DNA of 64,000 nt, taken from the NCBI GenBank assembly GCA_945910005.1, contig OX246744.1:39480274-39544273 (forward strand), read 5' to 3'. Position 1 is the first letter of the stretch, and each line of letters opens with the position of its first letter. Source of the DNA: Isoperla grammatica (lineage: Eukaryota > Arthropoda > Insecta > Plecoptera > Perlodidae). The translations under genes and the position numbers were made by a program. The notes below the pieces were generated by a model. That model saw only the letters and a program-made list of their open reading frames with translations, did no database searches and had not been told where the DNA came from. This document shows positions 1 to 11,511 of the stretch, one piece after another.

Positions 1-1595
1 CTTTTTCTATTGTTGTTAGTTATTGTTTTTAAAAAACTTTGAGAACTTTTTGCCAGAAAGTTCGTAGATATGTACGCGCTCGCTTATCAACGCGTCACAC
101 AAGGGCGTTGCCCTAATGTTAACATTAATGCGAATCAGCCAAGATTACTTACGGTCGTGTATGTTGTATGTTAGTGCGCCGTATGGCCAGGCCGTATTGT
201 GGTAGATAGGCTGACTACTCAGCGAGATATGTAATAAGCTGACACAACTAGTTTATTGACAATTATTTGCGTCCCCAAATTAAACGAAATAAACAAATAT
301 AAAACTGTAACTATAGTGTGGCCGCTACCCTTGCCTTTGCTTCGTCTCTCACTGTCTGAAGATAAACCCGACCAACACTGCGCAATAGGCTGGCAGGTAG
401 GTGCGGTGCTCAGTGATAAGAGATAAGCGAGGCAAATATGAGCCCGTGATGTGTCCACGTTGCCAAGTTTCGAGATAAACGAAGTGTTGCGTTATAGGCT
501 CAGTTTTTGTAAGGCGGACACCTGAAACTGGTAACATTTTACAAAATAAAACAAAAACAAGGTATCATTAATTATTCTAAATTGTTTTATGTGATTATTT
601 CAATTAAATCAATAATAACACGATACCACCAATGCAAAGCAACAATTTTAAAACAAAACCTTGGAAATTTATAATCTGAATTCGCAGTACTTGATCAGTC
701 CAAGGTCTACTGGATTTACTCCTAGCGCAGTAATTTCGAAGCGCACGCACTGCGCGCGCGCTACAAGCAATCTGGTGGACCTTGGATCAGTCTAGCTCGA
801 CTAGCTGATAAGTACGTTTTATTCGCCAGTAGGTAAGTACGTGGCACAAATATAGGCATCGTCACGATAAGAAAGTATACCTCACCACAGCGGCAGAAGT
901 TTACATTGACCTTCGTCACAAATAAGGGAGTAGGAACACATCACATACTATGGGTGATTAACGGATTATTCGAGACTTGGGTATATAAGATGGGTGGATC
1001 CAAACCCAGGAGGACAGTGATTTGATCGACTTACTAGATTCTAGCCTGGTACACAGTTGTCGTCATCTTCCGGCGTATTCCTAACAAGACGAGGGGTCTT
1101 GTTGTATATACCTTATATACCTTATACACCTCTTCTACTTCTTGGTAGACCATTGAGCCATATTTGCCGTGGTAAACCATAGTTGGGTTGGTTTTACAGA
1201 GAGTATAATCTTGAGTTGTTACTGAGTATTAGGCTCTTACTGCATCTCTCAATAATTCTGTGTACTTACCCTGTTTTTGTGCATCAAGATACTTGTATAC
1301 TGGTGAGTCTATATTATTATATTAATACTGTATTTGTGTCTATATTTGTTAATAAAATGCTCAAAGTTTATCTCAGCTTAAAGTTACAATGTAGCTTAAG
1401 AACCTATATTTACGCCTCCTTTATATTGCATTCCTTAATTACTTGTTTTGTGGTCTCACTCCCACAGCCAATTGAGTGAGTGGTGGCAGCATTACGTTAT
1501 TTACTTTAATTCAGGACCGCTCCACGTCACTTCAATGAAGGGAATCGACCCGAGTGAAACCCATCCAGCAAATAGTTCAACAGAAAGAAGTGCAA
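1..1595. other. No recognisable gene
   Basis: This is AT-rich single-copy-looking DNA. I see no exon with a convincing family match or paired splice sites on either strand; the open frames are short and lack recognisable domains. A short run of near-repeats of ATACCTTAT lies around 1105-1130. Nothing else stands out. Confidence 0.5.
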
Positions 1596-2020
1596 GCCAA
1601 CGGTTGAGATGCGGTCGCTGTGCCGGTTCCCGTACGAACACCGAAGTTAAGCAACCTCGGGCTAGGTCAGGAGGTCGATGAGTGACCAGTCTCCTTCGAA
1701 ACACTAGTTACCGTTGGTTAGAGTAGATTGAAGGGTTCAAAAGCTTGTGTAACAGCTTCGTTCTTCTCGTCAACTGCTCGGCAGTCCAGGTTAGTGGAGG
1801 AACCTATATGACTGGTCAAAGTTACACCGTCCTTTTGGGTGGGACGTAGCCAATGGTCCCCTTGGTACTTTTCGACAGGAGTAGGCTACGTGCCGGTACC
1901 AGGCTTTCCCTCCACCCTTCCTCATTATCATTCATCAATCATCATAATATAGTATTATTACATTTGCACAAGTGGGACCTCGGTCCTGTTGCAGATATAG
2001 ACTCAATAATAATAACAATG
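1596..2020 (+). mobile_element. 5S rRNA-headed SINE (SINE3-like)
   Basis: The first ~124 bases align end to end with animal 5S rRNA. The start GCCAACGG (1596-1603) is complementary to CCGTTGG (1711-1717), so 5S helix I is preserved. The internal A-box region is GAAGTTAAGC (1643-1652) and the C-box region is GATGAGTGACC (1677-1687). No T-run terminator follows. The sequence continues ~300 bases through a body containing AGGAGTAGGCTACGTGCC and ends in an AATAATAAT-type tail near 2000-2020. That arrangement (5S head, unrelated body, simple tail) is the known plan of 5S-derived SINEs, so I call a SINE, not a 5S gene. No target duplication is visible, so the right end is approximate. The alternative is a 5S pseudogene beside unrelated DNA. 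Confidence 0.7.
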
Positions 2021-2227
2021 CTACGTAAATCATGTCGATTCGCTTCAATAAAGAAAATGCCTTGCTACCACGTGAACTACATTCATTTCAATGTAATTAT
2101 AATACATTTCATTTAGATGTTTGTACATTTATTGGACTTATACATTTTAAGTATTCATTTTATCTTAATAAAAAACTGAATTGATTTCAACTAATAAGTT
2201 AACACCACATTTATTGATTCTAAGGCA
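2021..2227. other. AT-rich spacer, nothing recognised
   Basis: This is low-complexity AT-rich DNA between the SINE tail and the 3' flank of the Helitron remnant. No gene, tRNA or repeat unit is visible. Confidence 0.4.
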
Positions 2228-2505
2228 GTACGAAGTTCGCCGGGTCACCTAGTACTGTATATTATTAGGATATTTTTTATTCCTTCACGTATTTCAACAT
2301 TATATTATGATTTCAATACGGGACGGCGTATGGGTGCTATAAGTATACTTGACTAGCGAGTACCCGGCATGCGTTGCAATGCCACTGAAGGAAAGAACGT
2401 GTTTGTGTTTTAATTCTGTTTGTTCAATTGCTTTTGGATACACAATATTTCTGTTTTTCCGTCTGGTGCGTACACGAATATATAAGATGGTTTTCCGACG
2501 CATGA
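2228..2505 (-). pseudogene. Helitron helicase extreme C-terminus and 3' flank
   Basis: Read on the minus strand, the sequence leaving the 34-bp array encodes YVACSCVGKPSYIFVYAPDG and then a tail whose other frame reads NIVYPKAIEQ. This is the usual end of Helitron/Helentron Pif1-like helicases (YVACSRVGKPS..YVYAPDGKT..NIVYPKAL), which unwind DNA during rolling-circle transposition. A one-base shift separates the APDGKT and IVYPKA frames, and the first frame stops at 2410. Further downstream (lower coordinates) is a 3' flank containing GACCCGGCGAACTTCGT (minus strand, near 2250), a sequence common around Helentron-type repeats as I remember them. A diverged second copy of 2365-2490 lies at 12170-12290. 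It is broken and not expected to be functional. Confidence 0.75.
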
Positions 2506-5500
2506 GCAGGCCACATAGCATGCAGCTGTCCGTGCGAGAGCAGGCCACATAACATGCAGCTGTCTGTGCGAGAGCAGGCCACATAACATACAGCTGTCCG
2601 TGCGAGAGCAGGCCACATAACATGCAGCTGTCCGTGCGAGAGCAGGCCACATAACATACAGCTGTCCGTGCGAGAGCAGGCCACATAACATGCAGCTGTC
2701 CGTGCGAGAGCAGGCCACATAACATGCAGCTGTCCGTGCGAGAGCAGGCCACATAACACACAGTGTCTGTGCTAGAGCAGGCCACATAACATGCAGCTGT
2801 CCGTGCGAGAGCAGGCCACATAACATGCAGCTGTCCGTGCGAGAGCAGGCCACATAACACACAGTGTCTGTGCGAGAGCAGGCCACATAACATGCAGCTG
2901 TCCGTGCGAGAGCAGGCCACATGACATGCAGCTGTCCGTGCGAGAGCAGGCCACATAACATGCAGCTGTCAGTGCGAGAGCAGGCCACATACCATGCAGC
3001 TGTCCGTGCGAGAGTAGGCCACATAACATACAGCTGTCCGTGCGAGAGCAGGACACATAACATGCAGCTGTCCGTGCGAGAGCAGGACACATAACATGCA
3101 GCTGTCCGTGCGAGAGCAGGCCACATAGCATGCAGCTGTCCGTGCGAGAGCAGGCCACATAACATGCAGCTGTCTGTGCGAGAGCAGGCCACATAACATG
3201 CAGCTGTCCGTGCGAGAGCAGGCCACATAACATGCAGCTGTTCGTGCGAGAGCAGGCCACATAACATGCAGCTGTCCGTGCGAGAGCAGGCCACATAACA
3301 TGCAGCTGTCCGTGCGAGAGCAGGCCACATAACATGCAGCTGTCCGTGCAAGAGCAGGCCACATAACATGCAGCTATCTGTGCGAGAGCAGGCCACATAA
3401 CATACAGCTGTCCGTGCGAGAGCAGGCCACATAACATGCAGCTGTCCGTGCGAGAGCAGGCCAAATAACATGCAGCTGTCCGTGCGAGAGCAGGCCACAT
3501 AACATGCAGCTGTCTGTGCGAGAGCAGGCCACATAACATGCAGCCGTCCGTGCGAGAGCAGGCCACATAACATGCAGCTGTCTGTGCGAGAGCAGGCCAC
3601 ATAACATGCAGCTGTCCGTGCGAGAGCAAGCCACATTACATGCAGCTGTCCGTGCGAGAGCAGGCCACATAACATGCAGCTGTCCGTGCGAGAGCAGGCC
3701 ACATAACATGCAGCTGTTCGTGCGAGAGCAGGCCACATAACATGCAGCTGTCCGTGCGAGAGCAGGCCACATAACATGCAGCTGTCCGTGCGAGAGCAGG
3801 CCACATAACATGCAGCTGTCCGTGCGAGAGCAGGCCACATAACATACAGCCGTCCGTGCGAGAGCAGGCCACATGACATGCAGCTGTCTGTGCGAGAGCA
3901 GGCCACATAACATGCAGCTGTCCGTGCGAGAGCAGGCCACATAACTTGCAGCTGTCCGTGCGAGAGCAGGCCACATAACTGGCAGCTGTCCGTGCGAGAG
4001 CAGGCCACATAACATGCAGCTGTCCGTGCGAGAGCAGGCCACATAACATGCAGCTGTCCGTGCGAGAGCAGGCCACATAACATGCAGCTGTCCGTGCGAG
4101 AGCAGGCCACATAACATGCAGCTGTCCGTGCAAGAGCAGGCCACATAACATGCAGCTGTCTGTGCGAGAGCAGGCCACATAACATGCAGCTGTCCGTGCG
4201 AGAGCAAGCCACAAAACATGCAGCTGTCCGTGCGAGAGCAGGCCACATAACATACAGCTGTCCGTGCGAGAGCAGGCCACATAACATGCAGCTGTCCGTG
4301 CGAGAGCAGGCCACATAACATACAGCTGTCCGTGCAAGAGCAGGCCACATAACACACAGTGTCCGTGCGAGAGCAGGCCACATAACATGCAGCTGTCCGT
4401 GCGAGAACAGGCCACATAACATGCAGCTGTCCGTGCGAGAGCAGGCCACATAACATGCAGCTGTCCGTGTGAGAGCAGGCCACATAACATGCAGCTGTCC
4501 GTGCGAGAGCAGGCCACATAACATGCAGCTGTCCGTGCGAGAGCAGGCCACATAACAAGCAGCTGTCCGTGCGAGAGCAGGCCACATAACATGCAGCTGT
4601 CCGTGCGAGAGCAGGCCACATAACATGCAGCTGTCCGTGCGAGAGCAGGCCACATAACATGCAGCTGTCCGTGCGAGAGCAGGCCACATAGCATGCAGCT
4701 GTCCGTGCGAGAGCAGGCCACATAACATGCAGCTGTCTGTGCGAGAGCAAGCCACATAACATGCAGCTGTCCGTGCGAGAGCAGGCCACATAACATACAG
4801 CTATCCGTGCGAGAGCAGGCCACATAACATGCAGCTGTCCGTGCGAGAGCAGGCCACAGAACATGCAGCTGTCCGTGCGAGAGCAGGCCACATAACATGC
4901 AGCTGTCCGTGCGAGAGCAGGCCACATAACATGCAGCTGTCTGTGCGTGAGCAGGCCACATAACATGCAGCTCTCTGTGCGAGAGCAGGCCACAAAACAA
5001 GCAGCTGTCCGTGCGAGAGCAGGCCACATAACATGCAGCTGTCCGTGCGAGAGCAGGCCACATAACATGCAGCTGTCCGTGCGAGAGCAGGCCACATAAC
5101 ATGCAGCTGCTAGCAGGCCACATAACATGCAGCTGTCTGTGCGTGAGCAGGCCACATAACATGCAGCTGTCCGTGCGAGAGCAGGCCACAGAACATGCAG
5201 CTGTCCGTGCGAGAGCAGGCCACATAACATGCAGCTGTCCGTGCGAGAGCAGGCCACATAACATGCACCTGTCCGTGCGAGAGCAGGCCACATAACATGC
5301 AGCTGCTAGCAGGCCACATAACAAGCAGCTGTCCGTGCGAGAGCAGGCCACATAACATGCAGCTGTCCGTGCGAGAGCAGGCCACATAACATGCAGCTGT
5401 CCGTGCGAGAGCAGGCCACATAACATGCAGCTGCTAGCAGGCCACATAACATGCAGCTGTCTGTGCGTGAGCAGGCCACATAACATGCAGCTGTCCGTGC

Positions 5501-7276
5501 GAGAGCAGGCCACAGAACATGCAGCTGTCCGTGCGAGAGCAGGCCACATAACATGCAGCTGTCCGTGCGAGAGCAGGCCACATAACATGCAGCTGTCCGT
5601 GCGAGAGCAGGCCACATAACATGCAGCTGCTAGCAGGCCACATAACATGCAGCTGTCTGTGCGTGAGCAGGCCACATAACATGCAGCTGTCCGTGCGAGA
5701 GCAGGCCACATAACATGCAGCTGTCCGTGCGAGAGCAGGCCACATAACATGCAGCTGTCCGTGCGAGAGCAGGCCACAGAACATGCAGCTGTCCGTGCGA
5801 GAGCAGGCCACATAACATGCAGCTGCTAGCAGGCCACATAACATGCAGCTGTCTGTGCGTGAGCAGGCCACATAACATGCAGCTGTCCGTGCGAGAGCAG
5901 GCCACATAACATGCAGCTGTCCGTGCGAGAGCAGGCCACATAACAAACAGCTGTCCGTGCGAGAGCAGGCCACATAACATGCAGCTGTCCGTGCGAGAGC
6001 AGGCCACAGAACATGCAGCTGTCCGTGCGAGAGCAGGCCACATAACATGCAGCTGCTAGCAGGCCACATAACATGCAGCTGTCTGTGCGTGAGCAGGCCA
6101 CATAACATGCAGCTGTCCGTGCGAGAGCAGGCCACATAACATGCAGCTGTCCGTGCGAGAGCAGGCCACATAACATGCAGCTGTCCGTGCGAGAGCAGGC
6201 CACATAACATGCAGCTGTCCGTGCGAGAGCAGGCCACAGAACATGCAGCTGTCCGTGCGAGAGCAGGCCACATAGCATGCAGCTGTCCGTGCGAAAGCAG
6301 GCCACATAACATGCAGCTGTCCGTGCGAGAGCAGGCCACAGAACATGCAGCTGTCCGTGCGAGAGCAGGCCACATAGCATGCAGCTGTCCGTGCGAGAGC
6401 AGGCCACATAACATGCAGCTGTCCGTGCGAGAGCAGGCCACATAGCATGCAGCTGTCCGTGCGAGAGCAGGCCACATAACATGCAGCTGTGAGCAGGCCA
6501 CATAACATGCAGCTGTCCGTGCGAGAGCAGGCCACAGAACATGCAGCTGTCCGTGCGAGAGCAGGCCACATAACATGCAGCTGTCTGTGCGTGAGCAGGC
6601 CACATAACATGCAGCTGTCCGTGCGAGAGCAGGCCACATAACATGCAGCTGTCCGTGCGAGAGCAGGCCACATAACATGCAGCTGTCTGTGCGAGAGCAG
6701 GCCACATAACATGCAGCTGTCCGTGCGAGAGCAGGCCACATAACACGCAGCTGTCCATGCGAGAGCAGGCCACATAACATGCAGCTGTCCGTGCGAGAGC
6801 AGGCCACATAACATGCAGCTGTCCGTGCGAGAGCAGGCCACATAACATGCAGCTGTCCGTGCGAGAGCAGGCCACATAACATGCAGCTGTCCGTGCGAGA
6901 GCAGGCCACATAACATGCAGCTGTCTGTGCGAGAGCAGGCCACATAACATGCAGCTGTCAGTGCGAGAGCAGGCCACATAACAAGCAGCTGTCTGTGCGA
7001 GAGCAGGCCACATAACATACAGCTGTCCGTGCGAGAGCAGGCCACATAACATGCAGCTGTCCGTGCGAGAGCAGGCCACATAACATACAGCTGTCCGTGC
7101 GAGAGCAGGCCACATAACATACAGCTGTCCGTGCGAGAGCAGGCCACATAGCATGCAGCTGTCCGTGCGAGAGCAGGCCACATAACATGCAGCTGTCAGT
7201 GCGAGAGCAGGCCACATAACATGCAGCTGTCCGTGCGAGAGCAGGCCACATAACATGCAGCTGTCCGTGCGAGAGC
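2506..7276 (-). repeat. 34-bp minisatellite, ~140 copies, inside helicase motif VI
   Basis: A 34-bp unit is tandemly repeated for 4.77 kb with few changes; on the minus strand it contains CACGGACAGCTGCATG followed by TTATGTGGCCTGCTCTCG. Because 34 is not a multiple of three and the minus strand has no stop in any frame of the unit, all three minus frames stay open for hundreds of codons; this follows from the repeat and is not evidence of a protein. The unit's peptides SHGQLHV and YVACSR are the two halves of Helitron helicase motif VI. The flanking DNA supplies INKAQG...ENPRL before the array and VGKPS...APDGK after it. The array is therefore an expansion of that coding segment. Shortened 26-bp units (GCTGCTAGCAGG junction) recur between 5105 and 6060. 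Confidence 0.95.
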
Positions 7277-7700
7277 CGTGGGTTTTCAAAATTTGTTCTA
7301 CACAGTCGTAGCGATTCTCCCTGTGCTTTGTTGATAGTCATTACAAATGCGAGTCGCACCGGAGACCGCAGTTGAATTCGAATGCATATCTGTCAGAATC
7401 ATTGGGATGCGTGCAACAGTACTTACATATTTGGGAAAACATTGTGCATCAATTCGTCTGTGGTTGTTGTGATTGTACAGAAGCTTGTTGGCAATGTGGT
7501 ACATTGTGTGGATTCATCGATTGCCGTTTTCCCATAGTCAATATCCAATAATTGTTTTGCTAAACGTTCAGCGGATGCATCATGTTGTAGTTGTGCACGA
7601 ATAAATAGTCTTAAGGCAATTTCTTATTTTTGTATGTTTCGCCATAAAACTGTTGATTTGAGATGCATGCATTTAATTCAAGAGCAGCTGTTGAAATAAC
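7277..7700 (-). pseudogene. Helitron Pif1-like helicase, C-terminal half (broken)
   Basis: On the minus strand this encodes, with frameshifts, the end of a Helitron helicase: AERLAKQLLDIDYGKTAIDE, then a LPT.FCTITTTTDELMHNVF segment, then ARIPMILTDM, then in another frame SPVRLAFVMTINKAQGESL and NFENPRLSHGQLHV, which runs directly into the 34-bp array. The family pattern is ...LLDIGNGK..., ...RIPMI..., RLAFAMTINKAQGQSL, (C)FSHGQLYVACSRV. At least two frame changes and a deletion after MHNVF mean it cannot be translated as one protein. The 7621-7700 end encodes a match to ELNACL...LW, the part directly after the DFRQTLPVIP motif. That shows the 7707-11282 insertion split one helicase gene. Confidence 0.85.
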
Positions 7701-8587
7701 CATTGACCCAGGAAACACAGTACCTCCTAAGTCCCTCCTAGTTTAAGACTTATTGCTTCCTAATTAGGCTCTCCTAAAAAGTATGTAAAACGTACGGCCT
7801 AAGTCTTTTGTAATAAGGACCTCCTTTTAAGGAAGAAGAAAGTACATTTTTTCCACAGTCTTTTTTCTTCCTTTTTAGCGTGACCTTATTAGGATAGTTT
7901 AAGTACATACTTTTCCCTTCCTTTTTCTGACCTCTTTGTAAGTATCTAAGAACGCGATATTTTTATTTATCTGTACATATAGTTAAGTATACATGCTTTT
8001 TTCATGTTCTACCTATTTAGTTATTAACGGAGTTATGTTTCAACAGAAACTCCTTTTTAAAGACTTATTTACTCCTATTTAGGCTCTCTTTACAAGTACG
8101 TAAAAAGGACCGCTGAAGTATGTCTTAATAAGTCCTCTTTACGTAAGCAGAATTAGTACCTATTTTTAACAACCTTTTCATTTCCTTTTTAGTACCATAA
8201 GAAATTTTTAGACTATACAAATTATTCCTCGAATACGTCCTTTTTACACTCTTATTCCTTCCTTTTGAGATACTTAAAAAAAAAAAAAAAAGTTTAAAAA
8301 AAAAGTATTCAGAACATATTCAGAACATTATAATAATATCCATATTATATAGATATATAACGATAACGCATGTAAACTGGATCGATCAAGAAACGAGGAT
8401 CGAAAGTCTGGATCGCAATCGATAATTGGAGGTGCAATTGCCCGATCGCCATCTTTCGCGGTATTTCTGTTTGGCGGCGTCCTTTTTGGCAGTGTTGAGG
8501 TCGAGCTCGAGTTTTGTGTTTTTATATCATCGTTGGATTGCAGAAGACAAGCCACCGCCTAATTTGTAGTAAGTATATATGTCTTAG

Positions 8588-9312
8588 CATAGGCGCCGAC
8601 TTGTTAACATTTCAGGGGGGGCTCAGAAAGGACTCGCATAAAAACTAGGGTTACCATATTTCAAAAATTCATATTAATATTATTATAATTCATATTATCT
8701 ATCGAGGAGAAAAAACACGGGTGGTTTGGGGGGCATAGGCCCCCAATAATAGCGCCGCAGGCAAAATTGAAAAAAATCAGACCTTTAGAGCGCGTTCTGA
8801 GCGTTTTAGAAAAAAATACCGTACTGATTGCAATACCGAAATACTGTCGTTTTTGCAGTGCAAAAACCAAAAAACCACCAGCAAAAATTAGAACGATGAC
8901 GAGAATTATTTAGTAATTAATTTTGGGGCTTAGGAAGTTGGGAGTAAGTAAGGGATTCTACAAGATAATGCTTGCCTTCAATATCAGTTTTTTTTAAATA
9001 CTTGAACCTAATTTGCTTTTGGATTTTGATACCTGAGAACGTTCTGGACTGCAAGTATCTGATATTTCAAGCTAGGAATCACAATATTTTTTAAATTTAA
9101 ATTCAGAAAAACAATAACAAAAAATTTAATTTAAATTGAGGGATTTAAGACCTGATGACTAAATCGTTTTTATTTATGTTTATTATTATTATAATGAACT
9201 TTTTCTTCAAACAAAAAAGTACAAACTTCAAATCTCAGGGGGGGCTCAGCCCCCCCTGGGATTTGTCAGGGGGGGCGCTAGACCTCAAGCCCCCCCGTAG
9301 TCGGCGCCTATG
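8588..9312. mobile_element. hAT-type non-autonomous element, 8-bp TSD
   Basis: Terminal inverted repeats CATAGGCGCCGACT (left) and AGTCGGCGCCTATG (right) are perfect. They are flanked by an exact 8-bp duplication TGTCTTAG at 8580-8587 and 9313-9320. An 8-bp duplication is the hAT signature. No transposase is visible. The segment at 8730-8860 (GCGCCGCAGGC..., a GCGTTTTAG box and an AATACCGAAA box) resembles the sub-terminal region of the hAT at 36873-38659, so the two belong to related families despite different end sequences. Confidence 0.8.
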
Positions 9313-9392
9313 TGTCTTAGCAATTACTTATTAGAATTAGCCTACATAATTTATCGATGGATCAAGGATCTTTGTGTGATCAATTCCACCGC

Positions 9393-10140
9393 CAGTGGCG
9401 TATACACGGGGGGAGGGCCCCCCCCCCTTTTGCAAAGGAAACATGGAAAATTACCGTTTACATTAGACATTTGTTTTTGTTAAAAATACACGCGTCGATC
9501 TATAATTGTTTTTTTCTACCAACACCTCAGCTGTTCTTGGCGGGGTGGGCCCTGAATGTGAAACCACACTCACACTATCGAACAAGGCACGGAACGGAAT
9601 CCATATCACTTGACACTTGCTGACTCGCCGCATAGCGAGGCGGTGTGCCCGTGTGCACTTTTAGAAACAATGCCACAATTCATTCAAGTTGACGCATGTA
9701 TCTAACCCTTTCCGCTCTAAGATCTGACCCCGCCACCCACATGCCATGCCCATAGGTCCAGCCAAAAATATATTTAACATTAAGTCATTGTCTGAGTCTC
9801 GCAATCGGCGGTCGCATGGTGTGACAATACAGGCAACGGGCACAAGTGAAGTTTTTGTTTAATTTAATAATTCGTGTTGAGTGGGGTGTAGAGAGATAGC
9901 CACCATTAACTCCTCAATCAGTGACGAGGTAAGTACGCTTACGTAATGTATCGTAGTATAGTTTCAAGTCCAGGCAACCAACGTGCCTAGTGAATACAAT
10001 TTAAAATACTATTTATTTCTACTTTCCAGTCAAAAATGTCTCGGAGGAAACAGAGCTTCTCGCTGTTAGACTATTTTCCGAAAAAGACTCGAGGTGCAAG
10101 CACAGAAACTGTCACAACGGACAGCCGTGGATCCTCTTGA
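9393..10140 (+). mobile_element. 5' fragment of an hAT element with a transposase N-terminal exon
   Basis: The sequence starts CAGTGGCGTATAC followed by a G/C-run, the same type of end as the hAT at 36873 (CAGTGGCGTAGCG). A short intron is bounded by GAG|GTAAGT (9929) and TTTCCAG (10029). It is followed by an ATG at 10036 opening a 34-codon frame, MSRRKQSFSLLDYFPKKT..., that stops at 10140. Basic starts with a LLxYF/FF motif are typical of hAT/ZMYM-like transposases, so I infer a truncated transposase exon. The matching 3' terminus was not found, so the element is cut off or interrupted by the CA repeat that follows. Confidence 0.45.
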
Positions 10141-10261
10141 CACTTTCGATGAAATCGCAAGATATGATCTTACAACTTGAACTTTTAAGCTGGTTAACAT
10201 AGCATAACGTAGTTATAATTATCCATCTCAAAATTTGTGTTTAGAATTATATTGTTGGTGT

Positions 10262-10470
<209 letters not shown>

Positions 10471-11282
10471 CTGAGGCGTGTTGTATGGAGAGAAGTGGAG
10501 TAGAGACAACCATTACTTTAGTTTGCGCGAGGTGGACTTATGCGATTCTAGTTCAACTCCTCGTTGTTGCTAATGCTCAAATAGTTGTTGCTATCTCTTC
10601 TCCAGGCTCCTAAGAAGTATGCACACAAACTCAAACACTACAACAAACTTGGGAAATGTGTTCAAATGTTTTTTTAGGTACTGTGTGTACTGTAATGATT
10701 CTGCATGGCTATTGGTCCAGTTTTGAAATAAAGCTATAGCTAACTGAACAATTGTGATCTGGTGGTTAAATTATTCTGAACTGCGTGCATGTTCCTTTGC
10801 AAGTGATCCTCATTCTCTTTCTTGAGCATAAAGGAGCTCCTTAAAAAAACGTCAAAAAGCACAAAAAAAAAAGTTATTTTTACCTTTTAACGGCCTCTCT
10901 TTTACCTCCTAAATAGGTCAAGTTTTGTACATAACAGGAGGTAAAAATACCGTCAAAAAGCACAAAAAAAGAGGTTATTTTTACATCCTTAAGGCCTCTT
11001 TTTACCTCCTAAGAAGGTCCAATTTTGTACATAAAAGGAGGTAGAAAGACCGTTAAAAGGCACAAAAAAGGAACTCCTTTTTACATCATAAATACCTCCT
11101 TTTACCTCCTAAAGAGGTCCTAAAATGGTGGTGCTAAGGAGGTTATAAAGATTGAAATAAGGTTGGTCAATGGGACCCAAAAAAGCACAAGAAAGGCTCA
11201 AAAAAGGACCACCTTAGAACATCCTAGCTTCCTTTTTAGGATGTTAAAAGTACATCATAAGGAGGTACTTGTGTTTCGTGGG

Positions 11283-11511
11283 CGAGTTTATTAGTGTAGC
11301 TTATACACTCACCGGTATAACTGGAAGAGTTTGTCGAACCAGACAATGCAACAAGTGCGCCACCGAAGAGCTGTTCATTTCCTTTCAAATCATTCAGTGT
11401 ACGATGAAGCGCTTGCAATGCTTTGTTGTGCGCCATAGTACATTCGTCCCGTGTAATGAGGTGACATGATTGGAGTACTTTACCCATTACAGAATGTTGT
11501 TGATATTGCAT
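11283..11511 (-). pseudogene. Helitron Pif1-like helicase, Walker B region (broken)
   Basis: The minus strand encodes VMGKVLQSCHLITRDECTMA and then HNKALQALHRTLNDL and LFGGALVALSG. This is the Walker B region of Helitron Pif1-like helicases (family DECTMAHK.ALEALDRTL.DLRGN...FGG..LLSGDFRQTLPVIP). A one-base change just after LSG shifts the frame; RQTLPVIP continues in the next frame and soon meets a stop. The downstream part of the gene is displaced to 7700-7277 by the 7707-11282 insertion. The DE Walker B acidic pair is present, but the gene is frameshifted and split, so no active helicase is expected. Confidence 0.85.

Noticed and set aside
1596..1719. Functional 5S rRNA gene
   Set aside because: No T-run terminator, several core mismatches and a SINE-like body and tail downstream; called as a SINE head instead.
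2506..7276. CRISPR-like array
   Set aside because: Repeats are directly adjacent with no unique spacers and the genome is eukaryotic.
2300..7289. Open frames up to ~790 codons on the minus strand made of Cys/Trp/Leu-rich 34-residue repeats
   Set aside because: They exist because the 34-bp unit has no stop in any minus frame; all three frames are open at once and copy numbers vary, so this is repeat DNA, not a repeat protein.
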